Positions 8,663 to 17,345 of a DNA stretch of 64,000 bases are shown here, one piece after another. Within the stretch, counting starts at the first letter, position 1. Every line of letters begins with the position of its first letter. Both the position numbers and the translations under genes were made by a program. Origin of the DNA: Desmonostoc geniculatum HA4340-LM1 (GTDB lineage Bacteria > Cyanobacteriota > Cyanobacteriia > Cyanobacteriales > Nostocaceae); NCBI GenBank assembly GCA_019359545.1, contig JAHHHB010000003.1:62001-126000 (forward strand), given 5' to 3'. The notes beneath the pieces were generated by a model. That model searched no databases, had not been told where the DNA came from, and worked only from the letters and a program-made list of their open reading frames with translations.

Positions 8663-10120
8663 TCAACTGTGTATAAATTGCATAGTGTTACCGGATGGTA
8701 TAAATTGGCATTGATGGCATTCAGATGTGACTTCGGCCAAAGACATGGGCAGAATCACCTGAAAATGTGTGTTTCCTGGTTCGGAGAATAAGCGGATCTC
8801 GCCTTTATGCTTTTCAACAATTCGGTAACTAATGACTAGACCTAAACCTGTTCCCTGACCCACACCTTTAGTAGTAAAGAACGGCTCGAATATTCGCTCT
8901 TGGATCTCTGGCGGAATAGCTGGACCATTATTGGCAATTTCTACTAACACACAGTTATTTTCTCGTGCTGTACGAATCCTGATTTGTCCTTGTCCACTCA
9001 TTGCATCGATCGCATTGTCAATCAAGTTCGTCCATACCTGGTTGAGTTCGCTACCATAGACCGAGATTAGTGGTAGGTTTTGGTCATAATTGCGTGTTAG
9101 AGTAATGCCGCCCTTGAGCTTGTGACCGAGAATAGTCAGTGTACTTTCAAGCCCCTGATGTATATCCACCTCCTGCATGGGAGCCTGATCCATATACGAG
9201 TACTCTTTAATAGCTTTGACTAGTTCCGAAATGCGCCCGGAACTTTGGTCAATTTCGTCCAATAGCTCAATTCCTGTGAGTGTCGCCTCGAGCCAAGCTA
9301 GAACTTCAGCAAGTGATTCTGGGGATAAATGTTCCACAATAGTATCCAGGGATTGAGTATCCAGTCCTCCCCGGACTAAGGAAGAAACAATTTTCCAGCC
9401 ATCAGGCACGTTATGTAAATCCAGCCAGGCTGTCAGATCTTGCTCGCGATCGCTCTGGGCTAGTAAATCTTCTAACTCGCAGGGTGTTTCGGCACGTCCA
9501 ATCACTGTGTGCAGCAAATTGTCAAGAAACAGCAGTTGTTCTTTTGTCATCTGCCTGTAATTGAGTTTGAGTCCCAGATATGGCAATTGTTGAAAGATTT
9601 TGTGCAAATGCTTCGCACCTCGGATAACAGCTGTTGCTGGGTTGTTTAACTCATGGGCTAGACCAGCTGCTAAAGTACCGAGTGCAATTAGCTTTTGGTG
9701 GTGTTGTGACATAGACTCTAACATTTGTACCCGTTGCGCCGTGATGATTAAAAGGTCGCGTGTAATCGACGGACAGGTTGTCAGCATTTGCCAGAAAGTA
9801 TCTGTGTCCCATTTCAACATATAAGTTGGTTTCACAGCACGCACGTTCACGAGATAGTGAGGAACATCTAATAGAATCAGCTCGTGACCTGTATATGTTC
9901 CAGGTCCAAAACTCATTATGTGCCTTTCTACATTGCCGACCTGTTTTCTAAACTCAATCTCGCCTTCTATCAGCACGTAGAAATTCTCTATTGGTTCTCC
10001 CTCAAGTGCTATATATTCTCCTGGAACTAGCCATAGTTCATCGCCGTGTTCAGACAACCATTGGAATTGCTCATCTGTCAATTGTGCAAAAAGTGACACT
10101 TGACGCAAAGCATCTAACAT
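8663..10120 (-). CDS. sensor histidine kinase with N-terminal cyclic-nucleotide-binding-type domain
   Basis: A soluble-looking kinase of 485 residues. Residues 1-130 form a CRP/CNMP-type beta-roll (EYIALEGEPIENFYVLIEGE), followed by a dimerisation helix with phospho-acceptor H156 in LAAGLAHELNNPATAV and a C-terminal HATPase domain with VWTNLIDNAIDAM (N box), PFFTTKGVGQGTGLGL (F and G boxes). No transmembrane segment was seen, so the signal is probably internal: a cyclic nucleotide or another small ligand. It begins two bases after the stop of the receiver-flavoprotein gene, so the two are almost certainly partners made from one mRNA. The Arg that binds the cyclic phosphate was not verified, so ligand identity is open. 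Confidence 0.9.
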   Translation of the reverse strand: MLDALRQVSLFAQLTDEQFQWLSEHGDELWLVPGEYIALEGEPIENFYVLIEGEIEFRKQVGNVERHIMSFGPGTYTGHELILLDVPHYLVNVRAVKPTYMLKWDTDTFWQMLTTCPSITRDLLIITAQRVQMLESMSQHHQKLIALGTLAAGLAHELNNPATAVIRGAKHLHKIFQQLPYLGLKLNYRQMTKEQLLFLDNLLHTVIGRAETPCELEDLLAQSDREQDLTAWLDLHNVPDGWKIVSSLVRGGLDTQSLDTIVEHLSPESLAEVLAWLEATLTGIELLDEIDQSSGRISELVKAIKEYSYMDQAPMQEVDIHQGLESTLTILGHKLKGGITLTRNYDQNLPLISVYGSELNQVWTNLIDNAIDAMSGQGQIRIRTARENNCVLVEIANNGPAIPPEIQERIFEPFFTTKGVGQGTGLGLVISYRIVEKHKGEIRLFSEPGNTHFQVILPMSLAEVTSECHQCQFIPSGNTMQFIHS

Positions 10121-10122
10121 AA

Positions 10123-11784
10123 TTACACCTTACCTAGATATTGATGGATGAACTGAATAGCGATCGCACCTTCACCAACGCCAGAAGCAACTCGCTTGAC
10201 AGAGCCGTTACGCACATCTCCAGCCACAAATATGCCCGGTACACTCGATTCCAGCAGGAAGGGTTGGCGATCGAGTTTCCATGCTTTTGAACATCGTTTA
10301 TTGGGTATCAAGCTTGGCCCGGTTAAGATAAATCCTTGTTCGTCTCTCTCCACAATCCCACCCAGCCAATCAGTATGTGGCTTTGCACCAATTAAAATGA
10401 ACAGCAACTTTGTGGGAATAGTTTCCTGTTGGTGGGTTTTAGTGTTAGCGATCGTAATTCCCTCTAGGTTAGTGTGGCCATGAAGCTCGACAATGTGGGA
10501 ATGAAACCTAACGCTGATATTGTCTGTTGCTAAGATTCGGTCTATCAAATACTTTGACATACTTGTAGCCAGTGAGTTGCCGCGCACCAACATAGTGACG
10601 TGGCGAGCATACTTAGAAATGTACACCGCAGCCTGTCCAGCTGAGTTAGCTCCGCCAACTACATAAACATCTTCGTTTTGGCAGGAGAGTGCTTCGGTCA
10701 TTGCTGCACCGTAATATACACCTGCTCCAGTCACATTCTCAATGCCAGGCACATCGAGCTTGCGATATGAGACACCTGTGGCAATTAGCAATGCATAACA
10801 GCTTAATTCTGTTCCATCTTTTAGCTTGATGATGCGATAAGAATCTTGCAAGCGAATGCCAATTACTTCTTGAGGCGAGAGAATCTCTACCCCAAATCGT
10901 TTAGCTTGAGTAACTGCGCGACGAGCTAATTCCGATCCAGCAATTCCTTGGGGAAAGCCTAAATAATTCTCGATCCGGGAACTCGTCCCTGCTTGCCCCC
11001 CTGGAGCCTCTTTTTCAATCAATACTGTGCGTAGACCTTCAGAAGCTCCATAAACTGCTGCTGCCAAACCAGCTGGTCCACCCCCCACGATTACCAAATC
11101 GTAAAAGGGCATTTGGGGCTGCATCTTCAACCCAATTTTTTCAGCAATTTCGGCGTGCGTTGGCTGTTTGAGATACGAACCGTCAGGGCAAACTAGTAGT
11201 GGCAAATGTGCGGTATTACATTGAGCATAACTAAGCCACTGACGCGCTTCTTCCTCTATCTCAATGTCTAACCACTGATAAGGCATATAATTGCGCGCCA
11301 AGAAGTCCTTAATGTGATGACTCTTGGGCGACCAACGGGAGCCAATAACGCGGATACCTTCAAAGGGTGGGCGGTATGACGAAACCCAATCGTCTAATAA
11401 ATCGCTCAGAACTGGATACAGAAGATCTTGTGGCGGCTCCCAGGGTTTGAGAAGATAGTAATCAATCTTTGCTGTATTAATCGCAGAGATAGCAGCATCG
11501 GTGTCCGCATAAGCTGTTAGTAAAACTCGTTTTGCAGACGGAAAAATTTGCATCGCCTGTTCAAGGAACTGCACGCCCGACATTTGTGGCATCCGCTGGT
11601 CTACCACACAGAGCGCAACTGCCTCGTTACGTAATTTTACTTGTTGCAATACTCTCAAAGCATTTGCACCTGAATCGGCTCGTAATACCCGAAAGCGATC
11701 GCCATACTCATGTCGGAGATCTCGCTCTATTACTCGTAGAACTCCGGGGTCATCGTCAACAGTAAGTAGTACAGGATTAACCAA
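10123..11784 (-). CDS. response regulator receiver fused to thioredoxin-reductase-like flavoprotein
   Basis: This 553-residue protein joins a receiver domain (acidic pocket D10-D12, phospho-acceptor D62 in VVDQRMPQMSG, T90, K113) to a middle thioredoxin/glutaredoxin-like segment (about 143-220) and a pyridine-nucleotide-disulfide oxidoreductase module with FAD motif VIVGGGPAGLAAA at 231-243 and NAD(P)H motif VYVVGGANSAGQAA near 373-386. The CxxC of true thioredoxin reductase is gone: the aligned stretch at 355-363 reads GVYYGAAMT. It therefore cannot run the standard dithiol cycle. Translation seems to start at TTG 11784, five bases after an AAGGAGCTATT ribosome site. It is the first gene of the operon with the kinase and LtrA. 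Phosphorylation probably switches a flavin-dependent output. Confidence 0.9.
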   Translation of the reverse strand: MVNPVLLTVDDDPGVLRVIERDLRHEYGDRFRVLRADSGANALRVLQQVKLRNEAVALCVVDQRMPQMSGVQFLEQAMQIFPSAKRVLLTAYADTDAAISAINTAKIDYYLLKPWEPPQDLLYPVLSDLLDDWVSSYRPPFEGIRVIGSRWSPKSHHIKDFLARNYMPYQWLDIEIEEEARQWLSYAQCNTAHLPLLVCPDGSYLKQPTHAEIAEKIGLKMQPQMPFYDLVIVGGGPAGLAAAVYGASEGLRTVLIEKEAPGGQAGTSSRIENYLGFPQGIAGSELARRAVTQAKRFGVEILSPQEVIGIRLQDSYRIIKLKDGTELSCYALLIATGVSYRKLDVPGIENVTGAGVYYGAAMTEALSCQNEDVYVVGGANSAGQAAVYISKYARHVTMLVRGNSLATSMSKYLIDRILATDNISVRFHSHIVELHGHTNLEGITIANTKTHQQETIPTKLLFILIGAKPHTDWLGGIVERDEQGFILTGPSLIPNKRCSKAWKLDRQPFLLESSVPGIFVAGDVRNGSVKRVASGVGEGAIAIQFIHQYLGKV

Positions 11785-12193
11785 AATAGCTCCTTTCTGG
11801 GGATGATATTTGTCAATTATTTAACTAGCCATAAAGACTGTATATTTTTAGGTATATAAGAGTACGTTGAATAATTAAGGGAGGCTAAGTGTGCTGGAAA
11901 AGAAAAACTTCCCCCGCTCTCCCTGCTCCCTTTATATCGTGTCCGGTTAAAGACTTATCATTTAGATGGCAGGGGAGCAGGGAGCAAGGGGAAAGAGGCT
12001 TTTGGGGTTTTTGCACAGATGCGTTAATCATAAGTAATTAACCGGACTTGATATTACTCCTTTTAAGAAATAACTTCAGTACACCGAACTGTATTGAGCG
12101 TAGTCCTAATAGCTGTGGATAAACCGCAGTTCCTTTGTCGGAGCTATTTATCTCTTATCTAATTAGGACTACTCAAATGTCTTTTAACGCAAC
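11785..12193. other. intergenic region with inverted-repeat element
   Basis: This gene-free region of about 410 bases should contain the promoter of the receiver-flavoprotein operon at its left end. Most of the rest is an inverted-repeat element (annotated at 11934-12054) and purine-rich runs related to GGGAGCAGGGAGC words also seen near 49400. No open reading frame with a ribosome site was found. Confidence 0.5.
11934..12054. repeat. small inverted-repeat element, copy 1 (ATATCxxGTCCG ends)
   Basis: ATATCGTGTCCGGTT at 11934-11948 faces AACCGGACTTGATAT at 12040-12054 (13 of 15 complementary). Inside are ACTTATCATTTAGA and a GC-rich central part. A shorter copy with the same ends and the same internal word lies at 43895-43973. 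It is noncoding and looks like a non-autonomous mobile or RNA-structured element. Confidence 0.6.
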
Positions 12194-14365
12194 TTAGACA
12201 CTTGCCAACTGAACAGTTTCATACTCATCCAAAACGGTTACACTGTCGCAAAATGCACTCATCATCAGGAATTGTTTCACGTTCTCCGGTGCGCCGACCA
12301 TGTAGAGTTCAACATCAGAACCCAGTTTTTGTTTAGCAAAAATCAGAGACCGTAAACCAGCAGTAGTAATACATTCTAAGTCTCGTAGTAATAAGACTAG
12401 ACGAGTAATTGGCTGTGCTGTAGCTTTGGCGATCGCTTCTTGAAAATGTACCACACCATTAGCATCCAATAGCCCAGTTAAAGAGATTTTGGCAATACCA
12501 TTACTAACCTCTAACAGAGTGGCGTCGAAAGATACTTGAGTCGGAAGAAGTCTGACTCTAACTTTCACATCGTCTTGAGTAACTGGTAGTTTGACTGTTA
12601 AGTTTGCAGCATCAAAATCGGCATACTTTTGCCCATCGATCCATACATCTCCAATCCGCACACTGCCGGGTGGTAAGATATCTGGCGCAACTCGTAGGAT
12701 GTTGTCCTTAAAGCCACCTGGCTTTGGTTTAAAGTACAAATCCATTGGCTGTTTAGTGATTAGCAGATTCGTATAAACGCAAGCTAAGTAGGCCAATTCA
12801 AACGAGTGGTAACCGCTCATTGAGTGGCTGCCCTTGCCTCGTTCCGTTCCTAGCAAGTAGGGAATCCCATTTGACAGAACATTGAAGTAGATACCCCCAG
12901 CCACGTAATCGAGGAACCAAGCATTATAGAAAGCTGCTGCTTCACGGGCTTGGCGTTGATATTCAGGCTTATCAAGGGAACCACTCAAAATCAGGTAGGC
13001 TAAGATAGCTTGTTCTTGCTGCCACCAAGCTTTCCGGTTATGCCAGACAAAGCGGTGTACCTCTTGCCCTGGTTTTAAAGTGCGTTCCACGACATCGTAC
13101 CACCCCCCACGCTGTTGGTCGCTACCGACTGCTGGCATGATTTCTGCAATCTTTTCTGCCAGAGTCACATAGTTTTCTTTTGGTTTCAGGTGGTTCATCC
13201 GCATTAAGTTCCAAGCAATTTTTAGGTTATGACCTACAACTGCTCGATTCTGCTGCCATCCCCAAGTTGTATCGTGGCTCCAGTCCTCATAAAAACGTTC
13301 TTGAACGAATGGGCTACGGTCATAATCTGGGAACCGCTTTTCAATGGTGTCGAAGGTGTACTCCAGGAAATTTGCGTATTCTTCTTTGCCAGTTGCTAGC
13401 CAAAGGTTGATCAAATAAGCTGGGGCATGGTCACCTACGGAGTTCCAGTTCTTCTTGGCGCGATTGTGGCCTAGAGTTTGGGAGTGGGGGCTAAGAGTAA
13501 TCGGATCGATGTGGGAGAAAAATCCTCCTTTCTCTGTCTTGTCCAAGAAATACTTGTCAAACAGATTAATCGTCAACTCGATATCTTTGATGATGCGTGG
13601 ATCGCCTGTTATCCGATAGGTTTGGGTAGGGCCAGCCAGGGCATAAATTTGCTCATAAGCTGGAATAGCGTCATAATCATCCCCAAATTCTGAGGAGAAT
13701 ATTTTTTGCTCGCTACCACCTGGTTTCACATCAACACCATGATACCAATAGCAAATTTCTTCGCCTTCATCTAGAAAGCGCATGTGTTGGCGGAGGTATT
13801 CAGTGCCTTTTTCGGCAGCTTCCAGATAGCGATCGTCCCCAGTCATCATGTAGGCTGTGGCAAAACCGTAAACTAAACGAGAAATCGTGTCAGTTTCTTG
13901 ACGAGTGCTATCTTCTTTAGAACCAACTAAACCGATACCAGTGCGATATTTTCGATAATCAATTTCGCCATCTTCAAACTGAGCTTTGAGGTAAAAATTA
14001 CCAAGGCTTCGTATCTGCTTGACCCACCAATCTGGTCTTTCAAAAAGATACTCGTTTTCTGTTCTACCGAGAAAAACTATGTGTTTAGCTTCAAACTTCT
14101 GTTCGCCTGCTTCAGGATAAAAAATGCCGTATGCGAAAAGATAGCAATTAGGAACGAGCATTGAATTTATTTGGCTAGTGCAATCAAAGAAAGGCTCATC
14201 TAAATTGCGTACTAGCTCAGCATAAGTCATTGAGGTCAATGCTACTTCAAATTTTCTGCCATCTGACGTTTTGATATCGAAAGTACCTGAATCTCCCTTA
14301 CTTGAGTCAAAAGCAGTAACATACCCAGCAATTAAATCCGCAAATGAAAAGTCTATATTACTCAT
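12194..14365 (-). CDS. N-acylglucosamine 2-epimerase-like protein with C-terminal STAS domain
   Basis: A 723-residue fusion. The central part (about 150-560) is an (alpha/alpha)6 barrel of the N-acyl-D-glucosamine 2-epimerase/cellobiose-epimerase superfamily (RLVYGFATAYMMTGDDRYLE, KAWWQQEQAILAYLILSG, RGKGSHSMSGYHSFELAYL). The last 95 residues are a STAS domain whose phosphorylation loop reads ITTAGL at 666-671, where anti-sigma antagonists have DSSG, so the usual phospho-serine is alanine. Start ATG 14365 is set by AGGAG eight bases upstream and overlaps the glgX stop by eight bases, implying translational coupling. The probable substrate is a sugar or oligosaccharide from the glycogen pathway. 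The role of a non-phosphorylatable STAS on an epimerase is unknown. Confidence 0.85.
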   Translation of the reverse strand: MSNIDFSFADLIAGYVTAFDSSKGDSGTFDIKTSDGRKFEVALTSMTYAELVRNLDEPFFDCTSQINSMLVPNCYLFAYGIFYPEAGEQKFEAKHIVFLGRTENEYLFERPDWWVKQIRSLGNFYLKAQFEDGEIDYRKYRTGIGLVGSKEDSTRQETDTISRLVYGFATAYMMTGDDRYLEAAEKGTEYLRQHMRFLDEGEEICYWYHGVDVKPGGSEQKIFSSEFGDDYDAIPAYEQIYALAGPTQTYRITGDPRIIKDIELTINLFDKYFLDKTEKGGFFSHIDPITLSPHSQTLGHNRAKKNWNSVGDHAPAYLINLWLATGKEEYANFLEYTFDTIEKRFPDYDRSPFVQERFYEDWSHDTTWGWQQNRAVVGHNLKIAWNLMRMNHLKPKENYVTLAEKIAEIMPAVGSDQQRGGWYDVVERTLKPGQEVHRFVWHNRKAWWQQEQAILAYLILSGSLDKPEYQRQAREAAAFYNAWFLDYVAGGIYFNVLSNGIPYLLGTERGKGSHSMSGYHSFELAYLACVYTNLLITKQPMDLYFKPKPGGFKDNILRVAPDILPPGSVRIGDVWIDGQKYADFDAANLTVKLPVTQDDVKVRVRLLPTQVSFDATLLEVSNGIAKISLTGLLDANGVVHFQEAIAKATAQPITRLVLLLRDLECITTAGLRSLIFAKQKLGSDVELYMVGAPENVKQFLMMSAFCDSVTVLDEYETVQLASV

Positions 14366-16523
14366 CGAATTTACTCCTAGTTGGAAATTCATTAACTGGA
14401 AACCATTTGGAAACTAAAACAACAACGCTACGCTCTTTGACAGAATAGACATTACCTGAAACTACAGTTTCTTCACCTGGTTCCACAATATCCATTGGAG
14501 AAGCAAGAGCAGTATCTATGACTCTGAACCATTTTCTACCTTTAATAGGAGGAATTTCAAAGTCGAGATCTTCCCAGTACATGTTGAGCATGACATGAAT
14601 ATCTGCTTCTCCTTCAAACCCTCCGAGAGTATACGCAAGAACTCTGGCATGAGAATCGTGCCAACCTGGTTTGAACAACTTACAGCCATGCCAAGCAATA
14701 TCTGCAAAGCCACGCTCATTAACTTCACCAGTGAAAAAATTACTACGGCGTAAAGCAGAATGGCAGTAGCACTTGCGGAAATGAATCATCTGTTTGAAGA
14801 ACCGGAAAATATCAGCATTCTTCTCTACAAGATTCCAATCGAACCAACTAATTTCGTTATCTTGGCAGTAGGCGTTGTTGTTACCCTTTTGGGTACGTCT
14901 GACTTCATCCCCAGCCACAATCATGGGTACACCTTGAGAGAGCATCAGAATAGCTGCAAAATTCTTAATCTGTCGTTGGCGTAATCCATCAATTTCTGGG
15001 TTATCAGTCTCTCCTTCAAAACCACAATTCCAGCTCAAATTGTCATTGATGCCATCCCGATTGTTTTCACCATTCGCTTCATTGTGCTTGTGGTTATACG
15101 AAACTAAATCATTGAGGGTAAATCCATCATGACAGGTAATGAAGTTGATGCTGTTAATCGGTAAATGCCTGCTCGATTGATAAAGGTCAGAACTTCCAGC
15201 AATCCGCCAAGCGACTGCCCCAACCATTCCGGGATCTCCTTTGACAAAGCGCCGGATATCGTCTCGAAAACGTCCATTCCATTCTGCCCAACGATATCCA
15301 GGGAAATCGCCAATTTGATAAAGCCCACCAGCATCCCAAGCCTCAGCAATGATTTTGGTGTCAGCTAGTGTTTCCGATGTTTCAATATGCCAAATCACCG
15401 GCGGATGGATCATTGGTACTCCATCTTGGCTGCGAGATAAAATGGAGGCTTCATCAAAACGGAAACCATCGACATGCATCTCTTTGACCCAAAATTCTAG
15501 GCAATCTACAATTAACTTTTCTACTATTGGGTGGTTGCAGTTGACAGTATTGCCACACCCGGAGTAGTCCATGTAGTACTGCTTATCCCAATGTACTAGG
15601 TGATAAAAGATATCATTAAAAAGGCCTTTAAAGCTGATGGTTGGGCCTTCATGGTTGCCTTCGTCGGTGTGGTTAAAGACAACATCCAGAATGACTTCAA
15701 TCCCTTCTTTGTGTAAGGCCTTGACCAGATCTCGAAATTCTCTGATATGATTTCCCACATCAGGAAAAGCACAATATGAAGCTTCTGGAGCAAAGTAACT
15801 GTGGGGGTTGTATCCCCAGTAGTCTTTTAGTTCCTTACCGTTGACTTCTCGGAGAATGTTCCTTTCGTCAAAGTCAAATATTGGCAGCAGTTCAACAGCT
15901 GTGATTCCTAACTCTTTGAGGTAAGGAATTTTCTCGATAATTCCAGAAAAAGTGCCGGGGTATTTGCAACCTGAAGAAGGCGATCTGGTAAATCCGCCGA
16001 CGTGTACCTCATAGATCGTGGTATCACTCATCGAGCGGTTGAGCGGGCGATCGCCTTCCCAGTCATAATCAGATATATCAATAACTACACTACGCATAGA
16101 TGTAGTCACGTTATCTTTTGACCCTAAAGCATCATTGCGCTGCCAAAGAGCGTTGGTGTTTCCTCTAGCATAAGGGTCAAGCAGTACCTTATTTTTATTA
16201 AAGCGGTGTCCTGCTCGGTGTAAGTCAGGATTACCATTAACTCGATAAGCATAGTGAGCGCCTGGTTTTAAGCCTCTCACATAGACATGCCAAAAGTGGA
16301 AAGTTTTATTGAACTTTGGGTTTAACTGAATAATTTTTGTTGGCTGCGGAGCATCATCTCGATCGAACAACAAGAGTTCGACGGAGGTAGCATGTTCTGA
16401 AAAGATGGAAAAGTTTACTCCATCTTTGTCTGGCACTGCACCGAAAGGATGCGAACATCCTGATTCTAATTGGTAATCAGGTATTTCTAGTTCAACCTGA
16501 TATCTATCTGTAGTTAAAGTCAT
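14358..16523 (-). CDS. glgX: glycogen debranching enzyme, isoamylase type (GH13)
   Basis: GlgX hydrolyses alpha-1,6 branch points of glycogen or limit dextrins. The 721-residue protein has the N-terminal CBM48-like domain (GCSHPFGAVPDKDGVNFSIF) and the GH13 barrel with DVVFNHTDEG, VDGFRFDEASIL (nucleophile), AEAWDAGGLYQIG (acid/base) and NFITCHDGFTLNDLV. The linear chains it frees would feed TreY/TreZ and MalQ in this window. The stop overlaps the start of the epimerase-STAS gene by eight bases. About 820 gene-free bases lie upstream, so the operon promoter is expected there. The product is close in length to the cyanobacterial family; no defect was seen. Confidence 0.93.
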   Translation of the reverse strand: MTLTTDRYQVELEIPDYQLESGCSHPFGAVPDKDGVNFSIFSEHATSVELLLFDRDDAPQPTKIIQLNPKFNKTFHFWHVYVRGLKPGAHYAYRVNGNPDLHRAGHRFNKNKVLLDPYARGNTNALWQRNDALGSKDNVTTSMRSVVIDISDYDWEGDRPLNRSMSDTTIYEVHVGGFTRSPSSGCKYPGTFSGIIEKIPYLKELGITAVELLPIFDFDERNILREVNGKELKDYWGYNPHSYFAPEASYCAFPDVGNHIREFRDLVKALHKEGIEVILDVVFNHTDEGNHEGPTISFKGLFNDIFYHLVHWDKQYYMDYSGCGNTVNCNHPIVEKLIVDCLEFWVKEMHVDGFRFDEASILSRSQDGVPMIHPPVIWHIETSETLADTKIIAEAWDAGGLYQIGDFPGYRWAEWNGRFRDDIRRFVKGDPGMVGAVAWRIAGSSDLYQSSRHLPINSINFITCHDGFTLNDLVSYNHKHNEANGENNRDGINDNLSWNCGFEGETDNPEIDGLRQRQIKNFAAILMLSQGVPMIVAGDEVRRTQKGNNNAYCQDNEISWFDWNLVEKNADIFRFFKQMIHFRKCYCHSALRRSNFFTGEVNERGFADIAWHGCKLFKPGWHDSHARVLAYTLGGFEGEADIHVMLNMYWEDLDFEIPPIKGRKWFRVIDTALASPMDIVEPGEETVVSGNVYSVKERSVVVLVSKWFPVNEFPTRSKFDE

Positions 16524-17345
16524 TCTTTCTCTCTGTCCTTATGGCATTTAGTTAGTAGGTAATTTTGCACGTTTTCAGCTATCAAAAATTTATGAATGGC
16601 TAAAATTGTCTGAAATTACCCCTTGATTGTTGACTACAATATTGCACTTAATACGGCTTATTGTTTGTAGTACCTACTCATACATCTATTCAGTAATTCC
16701 TGAGCCAAAGCTTTGCAGATAAAGTCGATTTTACTCATTTAGGTAATTTAATTGCCTGTTAAGTAGTTTAGATATAATAATTTTAATAAGTATTTAATTA
16801 GAGTGGCAAGGGTTTAAGTTTTGGCTAAAGTTTGCATTTTTTTGATAATAAATAAACAAGAAGATTTTCAAAAATTATTTTAGAGGATATTTGAAAAGTT
16901 ATTTTGTCGATAGCAAATATTTTTTTACCCCACCCTAACCCACACCTTTTTAAGGGGAGGGAACTAGATTTTCCGATTTCCCCTCTTTATAAGGGCAGGG
17001 CTGTTTCATTCCCTAAAATGGTTAAAATTGCAAGGGTCAAAGAAATCAAAATTTAGGGCGAGCGTACAATTAGGGCAAAAAATTTTGCGTCTTCAAGCCC
17101 AAATAATGTTGTTTTTCTTTGCGCCTTTGCGTCTTTGCGTGAGAATATCCCCTTGACAAATCTCACAGACTAGCGAATGAAACGGCCCTGCTTTATAAGG
17201 GGGATTAAGGGGGGTAAGAATGCAATTAAAATCACAGCCAACGACTTTTCAAACAATGTCTCAGATATTTAGATTTGAAGATGCGTTAGCCTGAGCCAAC
17301 GCATCCAGTGTTAATGAAAATTAGTGATTTATCAAAATTGAGAAA
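16524..17345. other. intergenic region upstream of glgX with inverted repeat
   Basis: About 820 AT-rich bases between the glucosidase 3' end and the start of glgX. The right part should hold the 3' end of the glucosidase transcript; the left part should hold the glgX promoter. The main structure is the inverted repeat at 16995-17191 with flanking CCCCACCCTAACCC and AAGGGGGATTAAGGGGG runs. No credible gene was seen. Confidence 0.5.
16995..17191. repeat. inverted repeat GCAGGGCTGTTTCATTC / GAATGAAACGGCCCTGC
   Basis: Two 17-base arms (16995-17011 and 17175-17191) match in 16 of 17 positions and are extended outward by TTATAAGG-like sequence. The interior holds a CTTTGCGCCTTTGCGTCTTT segment related to the dispersed repeat at 1112-1187. 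It could be a miniature element, or a composite of nested repeats. Confidence 0.6.

Noticed and set aside
10123-11784. Ordinary thioredoxin reductase (TrxB)
   Set aside because: The redox-active CxxC is replaced and a receiver domain is fused at the N-terminus.
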